Shown piece after piece: positions 1-6,829 of a stretch of DNA of 64,000 nt. The translations under genes and the position numbers were made by a program. This stretch comes from Streptomyces sp. NBC_01116. GTDB taxonomy: Bacteria; Actinomycetota; Actinomycetes; Streptomycetales; Streptomycetaceae. The DNA is taken from NCBI RefSeq assembly GCF_041435495.1, contig NZ_CP108644.1, positions 7,735,501 to 7,799,500 on the forward strand, given 5' to 3'. Numbering within the stretch: position 1 is the first letter of the stretch; each line of letters starts with the position of its first letter. The notes beneath the pieces were generated by a model that searched no databases, was not told the origin of the DNA, and saw only the letters and a list, made by a program, of their open reading frames with translations.

Positions 1-1
1 C

Positions 2-490
2 GACCGCTACGGTGACGCCGCGCTCCGCGCCGGGGTGGACGCCGTCGCCGCGAAGACGTACGAGCTCTCCGAACTCCTCGTGGACGTCCTCGGCGTCACC
101 CGGGTCGGCGCGTACTTCCCGCACCGGGTGACGTACCACCCCACCTGCCACTCCCTGCGGATGCTCCGGGTCGGCGACAAGCCCCTCCGGCTCCTGCGCG
201 CGGTCGAGGGCATCGACCTCGTCGAGCTGCCGGGGGCCGACTCCTGCTGCGGATTCGGCGGCACCTTCGCGCTGAAGAACGCCGAGACGTCCACGGCGAT
301 GCTCCACGACAAGACGGCGAGCATCGCGGCCACCGGGGCGGAGGTGTGCACAGCGGGGGACTCCTCCTGCCTGATGCACATCGGCGGCGGGCTCTCCCGG
401 ATCAGGTCCGGGACCCGCACCCTGCACCTCGCCCGGATCCTGGCCGCGACCCGCACCACGCCCGACGTCCTGACGGAGGCCACCGCATGA
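2..490 (+). CDS. lutA: LutA/LldE-type lactate utilisation Fe-S protein (3' part only)
   Basis: The gene enters from the left edge, so only its last 162 codons are visible. It carries cysteine-rich CCG-domain features: YHPTCHS near the start of the visible part, SCCGFGG in the middle and SSCLMHIGGG near the end. This matches the second CCG domain of LutA/LldE, a subunit of the LutABC complex that oxidises L-lactate to pyruvate in the cytoplasm. The stop overlaps the lutB start (ATGA), so the two genes are translationally coupled. The assignment is strengthened by lutB and lutC following in the standard order. The promoter and any regulator lie outside the window. Confidence 0.9.
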   Translation, partial: DRYGDAALRAGVDAVAAKTYELSELLVDVLGVTRVGAYFPHRVTYHPTCHSLRMLRVGDKPLRLLRAVEGIDLVELPGADSCCGFGGTFALKNAETSTAMLHDKTASIAATGAEVCTAGDSSCLMHIGGGLSRIRSGTRTLHLARILAATRTTPDVLTEATA

Positions 491-2064
491 GCACGTTCCT
501 CGGCATGCCCGCCCCGCCGCCCCGCTCCCCGTACGGCACCGGCAACCTCCGCGGCGACCGGGCCTTCCCCCGCGCCGCCCACGACGGACTGGGCAACGGC
601 CAACTCCGCCGCAACCTCGGCCGTGCCACCGGCACCATCCGTGCCAAACGCCTGGACGTCACCGGCGAACTGCCCGACTGGGAGGCCCTGCGGGAGGCCG
701 GCTCCGCCATCAAGACCGACGCCATGAACCGGCTGCCCGAACTCCTCGAACAACTGGAGCGCGAGGTCACCGAGCGCGGCGGCACCGTGCACTGGGCGCG
801 CGACGCCGACGAGGCCAACGAGATCGTCGCCCGGCTCGTGCGGGCCACGGGCAGCGACGAGGTCATCAAGGTCAAGTCGATGGCCACCCAGGAGACCGGG
901 CTCAACGAGCACCTGGAGTCCGTCGGCATCACCCCGTACGAGACCGACCTCGCCGAGCTCATCGTGCAGCTCGCCCACGACAGGCCCTCACACATCCTGG
1001 TGCCCGCGATCCACCGCAACCGGGACGAGATCCGGCAGATCTTCCTCGACCGGATCCCCGGCGTCGACCCCGGCCTGGACAACGTCCCCGCCCACCTCGC
1101 CGCCGCAGCCCGCCGCTACCTCCGCGAGAAGTTCCTCACGGCGAAGGTCGCCGTCTCCGGCGCCAACTTCGGTGTCGCCGAGACCGGCACGCTCGCCGTC
1201 GTCGAGTCGGAGGGCAACGGACGCATGTGTCTGACCCTGCCCGAGACGCTCATCACCGTGATGGGCATCGAGAAGGTGATCCCGCGCTACCAGGACCTGG
1301 AGGTCTTCCTCCAGCTCCTGCCCCGCTCCTCCACAGGGGAGCGGATGAACCCCTACACCTCGCTGTGGACCGGAGTGACGCCCGGCGACGGTCCGCGCGA
1401 CTTCCACCTGGTCCTCCTCGACAACGGCCGCACCGCCGCCCTCGCCGACGCCATCGGACGCGCGGCCCTCAACTGCATCCGCTGCTCCGCCTGCCTCAAC
1501 GTCTGCCCGGTCTACGAGCGGACCGGCGGCCACGCCTACGGTTCGACCTACCCCGGGCCCATCGGCGCCGTCCTCACGCCGCAACTGGCCGGAATGCACG
1601 CGGCGAAGGACGACCCGAACAACTCCCTGCCGTATGCCTCCAGCCTCTGCGGGGCCTGCTTCGACGCCTGCCCCGTGAAGATCGACATTCCCTCGCTGCT
1701 GGTGGAGCTGCGCCACCAGCACACGGAACGGACCGGCGTCACACCGGAGAGACTGGCGATGAGGGCGGCCGCCGCCGTGATGCGCCGCCCGGCCCTGTAC
1801 ACCGCCGCGCAGAAGGCGTCCGGGCTCGGCCGCGTCATCGCGGGGCGCGACGGGACGATCTCCCGGCTGCCCCCGCCCCTCAGCGGCTGGAGCGACAGCC
1901 GCGACACCGCGGCCCCGCCCCGGGAGACCTTCCGCTCCTGGTTCGCCTCCGAGGAGGGCACGGCCGCCCTGCGGGCCGCCGCGGCCGAACACGACGCCGC
2001 GACCCGCGGCGGACACGGCACCACAGCCCCCGGCGGCGACCACGACGAGGAGGACGCGACATGA
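487..2064 (+). CDS. lutB: LutB/LldF-type lactate utilisation iron-sulfur protein
   Basis: A 525-residue protein, somewhat longer than the roughly 475 residues usual for LutB because of N- and C-terminal extensions. The middle is an LUD domain containing VSGANFGVAETGT. Two ferredoxin-like [4Fe-4S] motifs follow: CIRCSACLNVCPVY and CGACFDACPVKIDIP. In the LutABC complex this subunit is expected to pass electrons from L-lactate oxidation. The start chosen is the ATG inside the lutA stop (ATGA overlap). A longer open reading upstream would overlap lutA and is not credible. The stop overlaps the lutC start in the same way. The last 60 or so residues are Ala/His/Gly rich and look like a disordered tail. 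Confidence 0.92.
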   Translation: MSTFLGMPAPPPRSPYGTGNLRGDRAFPRAAHDGLGNGQLRRNLGRATGTIRAKRLDVTGELPDWEALREAGSAIKTDAMNRLPELLEQLEREVTERGGTVHWARDADEANEIVARLVRATGSDEVIKVKSMATQETGLNEHLESVGITPYETDLAELIVQLAHDRPSHILVPAIHRNRDEIRQIFLDRIPGVDPGLDNVPAHLAAAARRYLREKFLTAKVAVSGANFGVAETGTLAVVESEGNGRMCLTLPETLITVMGIEKVIPRYQDLEVFLQLLPRSSTGERMNPYTSLWTGVTPGDGPRDFHLVLLDNGRTAALADAIGRAALNCIRCSACLNVCPVYERTGGHAYGSTYPGPIGAVLTPQLAGMHAAKDDPNNSLPYASSLCGACFDACPVKIDIPSLLVELRHQHTERTGVTPERLAMRAAAAVMRRPALYTAAQKASGLGRVIAGRDGTISRLPPPLSGWSDSRDTAAPPRETFRSWFASEEGTAALRAAAAEHDAATRGGHGTTAPGGDHDEEDAT

Positions 2065-2693
2065 CGCAGGCCCGCGACACCGTGCTGGGCCGGATCCGCG
2101 ACGCCCTCGCGCTGGCCCCGACGCCCGCCGCCGTCGTCCCGCGCGACTACCGCACCGGCCGCACCCTGCCCGACGCGGAACGCCTCGCCCTGTTCACCGA
2201 CCGGCTCCTCGACTACAGGGCGCGGGTGCACCCCTGTACGGCCGACCGCACCGCCGAGGGCGTCGGCGACCTCCTGAGGGAGTACGGCGTCCGCCGGATC
2301 GGGGTGCCCGCCGGGCTGGACGCGCGCTGGCTCGCCCGGTACGACGGCGAGGTGCGGCAGGACGACGCCGCCGTCCCGCCCTCACGACTGGACGAACTGG
2401 ACGCGGTGGTGACGGCGTCGGCCGCCGCCTGTGCCGAGACCGGCACGATCTTCCTGGACGGCTCGCCCGGCCAGGGCCGCCGGGCGCTGTCCCTCGTCCC
2501 CGATCTGCACCTCTGCGTCGTTGACCTCTCCACCGTCGAGGTGGGTGTGCCCGAGGCGGTGGCGCGCCTGGTGCCCGAACGGCCGACGACGCTGATCAGC
2601 GGCCCGTCCGCCACTTCCGACATCGAGCTGGAGCGGGTGGAGGGCGTGCACGGTCCCCGGACCCTGGTGGTGGTGATCCGTACGGACGCGTAG
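2061..2693 (+). CDS. lutC: LutC/LldG lactate utilisation protein
   Basis: A 210-residue LUD-domain protein. It has the typical N-terminus (a TVLGRIRDAL helix), the AVVTASAAACAETGTIFLD segment and the C-terminal GPSATSDIELERVEGVHGP motif that marks LutC. It is the third subunit of the lactate oxidation complex and is coupled to lutB by an ATGA overlap. The operon ends here: the next gene, 102 bp away, points the other way. Confidence 0.92.
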   Translation: MTQARDTVLGRIRDALALAPTPAAVVPRDYRTGRTLPDAERLALFTDRLLDYRARVHPCTADRTAEGVGDLLREYGVRRIGVPAGLDARWLARYDGEVRQDDAAVPPSRLDELDAVVTASAAACAETGTIFLDGSPGQGRRALSLVPDLHLCVVDLSTVEVGVPEAVARLVPERPTTLISGPSATSDIELERVEGVHGPRTLVVVIRTDA

Positions 2694-2726
2694 CGCCGGG
2701 CCTCTCGTCGGATCAAGCCGGGCCCC

Positions 2727-2757
2727 CCGGTCCGGCCCGGTCCGGCCCGGTCCGGCC
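2727..2757. repeat. three tandem copies of a 10-bp CCGGTCCGGC unit
   Basis: Three head-to-tail copies of CCGGTCCGGC lie in the 102-bp gap between the convergent lutC and DUF2264 genes. Each copy is nearly self-complementary, so the array can fold into stable GC hairpins on both strands. It may serve as a bidirectional terminator, although no U-run follows. The role is inferred. Confidence 0.5.
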
Positions 2758-2795
2758 AAAGGTCCGGCGGGCCCGATCCGATCCGAACGACGGCC

Positions 2796-4721
2796 TCAGG
2801 CGGCGGTGCCCGGCGGCCCGTGATCCACCGTCACCGCCGCACCGCCGAAGGTGATCCGCGTCCGCGCCCCGTCCTGCGCCCAGCGGACCTCGACCGTGGA
2901 GCCGGACACCACCACCCCGCCCACGGCCTCGGCGGGCTCCGGGGCGGCTTCCGGATCGGCGGTGAGGGAGGCCACGGCGACCAGGACCACCGTGCCGGTC
3001 ACCTCGGCGGCGAGCCGGGGCACGGTCGCCCAAGGAGTGAACGCCGTTCCCTGCGGGGCCCGTACGTCCTCGGCGCCTTCCCAGCCGTACAGCCCCCGCA
3101 ACCGCGAGCGAACCGTGCCACCGGGGCCGGTCGCCCAGCCCGTCAGCTCGGCCCGCGCCCCGTCCGGCGCGCCCACCACCCGGTGCACCCGCAGCTCATG
3201 GCAGCCCCGCGCCACGATCACGCTCTCCACCCGCAGCCCGGGGACGGTGGACGGGCCCGCCGGAAACACCGGCAGGTGCCAGGAGGCCGCCCAGCCCCAG
3301 CCGTCGCCATGCCCCGACCCGAGCGGATGGATGCGCCGCCGTGCGCTGCGCGCCCCGCCGACCGTCACCGACAGATGGTTGTCCGCGGTGTTCGCCGCCG
3401 AGGTCGGCCCGGTCACGGTGGAGTACGCGAGCCGCGCGTAGTGCGGGTCCTCGTCGGCGGCGGACTCACCCTCGTCCGGGCGGACATGGTCGCTGCCGTG
3501 GTTGTGCAGCCGCACCACACCGTCCGCCCGCGTCGACTGCACCAGGAAGCCCGCGGCCGGCACGGACAGCACCCGGTCGGGACCCTCGCTCGGGGCGGCC
3601 TCCTCCGGCGACGACCACAAAGGATGCTCGGCGGGAGCCAACAGCGACACGAACGCCTTCGACGCCCAATAAGGAGACGCGGGACCGGAGTAGGTCTGCA
3701 GCGTCGCCGCGTGCGGGCCGTGCCAGCCGAGGCCCAACAGACCGCTCCCGTCGACCGCGCCCCGCTCCAGGAAGTACCGCAGCGCCCCGCTGACCACCCG
3801 CCGGGACGCTCCCGGGGCGAGCGGCGTGTGCCCGGTCACCGCGCCCAGACCCACACCCGCGCTCGCGGCGAAGCGATAGGTCAGCGAGCGCCCGAAGTAC
3901 AGCGGCGCCCCGTCACCGCCGAACATCAGCGAGAGGCTCTCCAGATGTTCGCGCAACCGCGCCCCGTGCCGCGCCGACTCCCGCGCGTCGCCCGACAGAT
4001 GGGCGTCGAGCAGCGGATACAGGTGCAGCGCCCAGCCGTTGTAGTGGTCGAAGGCGCGCCCGTCCCCGTCGGCGTACCAGCCGTCACCCCGGTACCAGCG
4101 CTCCAGCAGCTCCAGCGCCCGCTCCCGGGCCCGTGCCGTCTCCGCGTCGCCCCGGCCCACCGACTCCAGGAACCCGGCGACGGTGTAGGGGAAGAGGTAC
4201 CAGTTGTTGCCCGACGGGACGTGCCGTAGCGCGCCCCGCAGCCAGTGCTCCGCCCGGTCCCGTACGTCGGGCGTCAGCCGGTCCCAGAGCCAGGGCCGGG
4301 TGAGCCGCAGACCGAGGGCCACCGAGGCGGACTCCACCATGGGCTGCCCCTGCACGTCGTGGTCCAGGATCAGCGGCCAGGACTCCGCGTCGTCCCCGCC
4401 CGGTGTCCGCGTACCGGCGTCGAGCCCCTCCGCGTACCGTTCCAGCAGGCCGTTCGGGTCCTTGCCGCCCGCCCCCGCCACCCGGAAACCGGCCGCCAGG
4501 AACGTGCGCGCGTACCCCTCCAGCCCATCGGAGCGGACGCCCGAGTGCGACGGGGGACCGGGCAGGTCGAGCCGGGCGCCACCCGGCGTGGCCCACTTCC
4601 ACGCGGCCTCCAGCATTCCGTCGGCTGCCGCCTCCCAGTGGGCGCGGGTGTATCCGGTGTACGGGCTCGACGCGCGGTCTTCCGGGGGCAGGTCGAAGGG
4701 GGCACCAAGCGAGACGGTCAT
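2796..4721 (-). CDS. DUF2264 domain protein
   Basis: A 641-residue soluble protein. The N-terminal two thirds (about residues 1-370) is rich in Trp and Tyr and fits the DUF2264 family, with stretches such as SGNNWYLFPYTVAGF and FDHYNGWALHLYP that resemble (alpha/alpha)6-barrel polysaccharide lyases and glycoside hydrolases. The C-terminal third is predicted beta-rich. The activity is not established; a role on a uronic acid or other carbohydrate is an inference from fold resemblance. There is no signal peptide, so it should be cytoplasmic. The ATG start follows TCGCTC-rich upstream DNA holding GATCGA/TCGATC half sites. The neighbours give no pathway. Confidence 0.8.
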   Translation of the reverse strand: MTVSLGAPFDLPPEDRASSPYTGYTRAHWEAAADGMLEAAWKWATPGGARLDLPGPPSHSGVRSDGLEGYARTFLAAGFRVAGAGGKDPNGLLERYAEGLDAGTRTPGGDDAESWPLILDHDVQGQPMVESASVALGLRLTRPWLWDRLTPDVRDRAEHWLRGALRHVPSGNNWYLFPYTVAGFLESVGRGDAETARARERALELLERWYRGDGWYADGDGRAFDHYNGWALHLYPLLDAHLSGDARESARHGARLREHLESLSLMFGGDGAPLYFGRSLTYRFAASAGVGLGAVTGHTPLAPGASRRVVSGALRYFLERGAVDGSGLLGLGWHGPHAATLQTYSGPASPYWASKAFVSLLAPAEHPLWSSPEEAAPSEGPDRVLSVPAAGFLVQSTRADGVVRLHNHGSDHVRPDEGESAADEDPHYARLAYSTVTGPTSAANTADNHLSVTVGGARSARRRIHPLGSGHGDGWGWAASWHLPVFPAGPSTVPGLRVESVIVARGCHELRVHRVVGAPDGARAELTGWATGPGGTVRSRLRGLYGWEGAEDVRAPQGTAFTPWATVPRLAAEVTGTVVLVAVASLTADPEAAPEPAEAVGGVVVSGSTVEVRWAQDGARTRITFGGAAVTVDHGPPGTAA

Positions 4722-4865
4722 GCGGGGATCCTGAGCGAATGATCGAAGAGGGTCAAGAGACCGATCGCAAGCGAGCTGAATCGATCAAACGCTCACGGGG
4801 GGGGGCAGGGGCGAGAGGCTCGTGCCTCCGGCCGGAAAACCGGTGCGCTTACCATCTTTCCCGAC
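4722..4865. promoter_or_regulatory. divergent promoter region with GATCGA/TCGATC half sites and a G9 run
   Basis: This 144-bp region separates the divergent DUF2264 and TauE/SafE genes. It has GATCGA at 4741-4746 and TCGATC at 4781-4786, an inverted pair that could bind a regulator, and a run of nine G at 4797-4805. No convincing -10/-35 pair was identified. Confidence 0.3.
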
Positions 4866-5651
4866 ATGGACACCATCAGCCTCTGGCAACTGGCCGCACT
4901 CGCGGCGGCATCCACTCTCGTCGGCTTCTCCAAGACGGCTGTGAGCGGTGCCAATACGATCAGTCTCGCGGTCTTCGCGGCCGTTCTCCCGGCCCGCGAA
5001 TCGACCGGAGTGCTGCTCCCGATCCTCATCGTCGGCGACCTCCTCGCCGTACGCGTCTACCGCCGCCACGCCCACTGGCCCACCCTGCTCCGGCTGTTCC
5101 CCGCCGTCGCCGTGGGCGTCGTGGCGGGCACCCTGTTCCTGCTGTGGGCCGACGACGCGGCGGTCCGCACCTCCATCGGCGCGATCCTGCTGTTCATGAC
5201 GGGTGTGACCCTGTGGCGCCGCCGGGTCGCGGAGAAGGAGACCGGGACGGAGGCGGGCGCCGGGACCGCCACGGACGACGAAGCCGTCACCGGCACCGGT
5301 CGGACCGCCGCGCGCGGCTACGGGGTACTCGGCGGGTTCACCACGATGGTCGCCAACGCCGGCGGACCGGTGATGTCGCTGTATCTGCTCTCGGCCGGCT
5401 TCCGCAAGCTCGGCTTCCTCGGCACCTCGGCCTGGTTCTTCCTGATCCTGAACGTGTCCAAGGTGCCGTTCAGCGTGGGCCTCGGCCTGATCGACGCCCG
5501 CTCCCTGCTGCTCGACGCCTGTCTGCTGCTGTTCGTCCTGCCCGGCGCCTACCTGGGGCGGGTGTGCGTCGACCGGATCAACCAGAAGGTCTTCGACCGG
5601 ATCGTCATCGGCGCGACCGTGATCGGCGGACTGCAACTGCTGTTGATCTGA
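4866..5651 (+). CDS. TauE/SafE family anion exporter (membrane protein)
   Basis: A 261-residue integral membrane protein with about eight hydrophobic segments in two halves. A charged, Gly/Thr-rich cytoplasmic loop (about residues 118-150) joins them. Both halves show the family pattern: STLVGFSKTAVSGANT near the N-terminus and MVANAGGPVMSLYLLS at about residue 162. The family exports sulfite or sulfoacetate and related organosulfur anions; the substrate here cannot be told from sequence. It is a single gene between opposing neighbours. Confidence 0.85.
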   Translation: MDTISLWQLAALAAASTLVGFSKTAVSGANTISLAVFAAVLPARESTGVLLPILIVGDLLAVRVYRRHAHWPTLLRLFPAVAVGVVAGTLFLLWADDAAVRTSIGAILLFMTGVTLWRRRVAEKETGTEAGAGTATDDEAVTGTGRTAARGYGVLGGFTTMVANAGGPVMSLYLLSAGFRKLGFLGTSAWFFLILNVSKVPFSVGLGLIDARSLLLDACLLLFVLPGAYLGRVCVDRINQKVFDRIVIGATVIGGLQLLLI

Positions 5652-5669
5652 TGCGGCCGGACCGCCACC

Positions 5670-6140
5670 TCAGGGAAGCAGCAGCCAGTCCGCTCCCACG
5701 GCGGCCAGCAGCCCTGTCCCCAGCAGCCAGCTGGCCAGCCGGGTGCGTCCGTTCCTGCTCAGCTCGATCACCACGCCGCACAGGATGAGCGCGAGCCCGT
5801 AGACGCCGACGACGAGTACCGAAGACCGGCTCGCGATGCGCAGCCCGAGCACGAGAGCCATCGCCGCCATGCCCACGGAGGAGAGCACGATGCGCAGCCG
5901 CCGGGCCTGGCGCGGGGTGAGTCTCTTCCCGTCCCGACCGTCCTGGCCGTCCTGACCGTCCTCACGGTTCTCACCACCGGGAACGTCGGCTTCGACCGTA
6001 GCCGTAGCCGTAGCCGTAGCCGTAGCCGTCTCCGTGGCCGCTTCCGTCTCCGCGGCGGCGTCGGCTATCGGGGAGTCGGTGCCCCCGTCCTTCTCGCGCT
6101 GGTCCCGGTGCTGGTCCTGATCCTGGTCAGAAGTGCTCAT
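5670..6140 (-). CDS. small membrane protein with a repeat-rich N-terminal tail (unknown)
   Basis: A 156-residue protein. Residues 1-75 are hydrophilic and low in complexity: a DQDQDQ stretch, a long Ala/Thr/Glu run with alternating TA pairs, and GQDGQDGRDG. The C-terminal half has three hydrophobic segments (about 85-104, 108-127 and 138-155), so it is a likely membrane protein with a cytoplasmic acidic tail. The tail is encoded by short tandem repeats, so its length is probably variable between strains. No family was recognised. Confidence 0.65.
   Translation of the reverse strand: MSTSDQDQDQHRDQREKDGGTDSPIADAAAETEAATETATATATATATVEADVPGGENREDGQDGQDGRDGKRLTPRQARRLRIVLSSVGMAAMALVLGLRIASRSSVLVVGVYGLALILCGVVIELSRNGRTRLASWLLGTGLLAAVGADWLLLP
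5995..6030. repeat. hexanucleotide microsatellite (CCGTAG-type, about six units) inside a coding region
   Basis: Six near-perfect copies of GCCGTA, read on the minus strand as alternating Thr-Ala codons, lie in the unknown membrane protein gene at 5670-6140. A 9-bp repeat (CCGTCCTGG-like) encoding GQD/GRD lies at about 5933-5965. Because the unit is 6 bp, slippage would keep the reading frame and change only the length of the tail. Confidence 0.75.
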
Positions 6141-6239
6141 AGAGCCGGATCGTAGTAGCTGTACGGAGCCGGGACCCGCGGACCCGGTTCTTCCGCTCCT
6201 GGCCGCGCCCCGGGACCGGCCCCGGCACCTGCCCTCGGA

Positions 6240-6719
6240 CTACCCCCGCAGGAGGGGTGCCTCCGCAGCCGCGTCTACCGTCGGGCCTGCCTCCACCCGG
6301 TCCGCCAACTCCCGCGCCCAGCCGACCAGTCCGGCGACCGCGATCCCGTGCGGCCCGGACCCGGCGAACGGAGCGAGCGCCCCAGCGCCCCGGCGCAGCA
6401 GCCGCGCCCCGCCCGCGGTGTTGCCCCGAGCGGAATGGGTCAGCCCCACCGCGAGCTGGGCCAGCCCCCGCCAGAGCTCCCGTTCGTCCTCCGGACCCGA
6501 CTTCCAGGCGTCCTCGAAGACCTCGTGCGCGTGGAACGGCATCCCCGCGTCCAGCAGCCGCTGCGCCTCCCGAAGCGTCTCCGCGGGAGTACGGACGACC
6601 CCCTCCGGCTGTCGTTCGACGCCCGGTGTCCCGTACGGCAGGGGGCGTCCCAGTCCGTCACGGGGGCGCGCGTTGCGCGCCCGGCCCTCGGCATCACGGT
6701 CTCTGCGCGTCTCGTTCAC
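6240..6719 (-). CDS. DUF309 domain protein
   Basis: About 159 residues from the GTG at 6719 (reading VNETRRDRD). An upstream ATG at 6782 is possible but gives a Gly/Ala-rich leader that looks non-coding. The DUF309 signature is clear: LLDAGMPFHAHEVFEDAWK, then ELWRGLAQLAVGLTHSARGN, a helical bundle with conserved His and Glu. The function is unknown. It is divergent from the ATPase gene that starts at 6830. Confidence 0.82.
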   Translation of the reverse strand: MNETRRDRDAEGRARNARPRDGLGRPLPYGTPGVERQPEGVVRTPAETLREAQRLLDAGMPFHAHEVFEDAWKSGPEDERELWRGLAQLAVGLTHSARGNTAGGARLLRRGAGALAPFAGSGPHGIAVAGLVGWARELADRVEAGPTVDAAAEAPLLRG

Positions 6720-6829
6720 TACTCGATTGTGCCCCGCACCTGCGGAGAATCCCGCGAACCCTGTCGGCGAGCACCCGCGCACGACTAGGCTCGACCGTCG
6801 AGAAGACTGCCTCTGTGGGAAGGGTGGGC

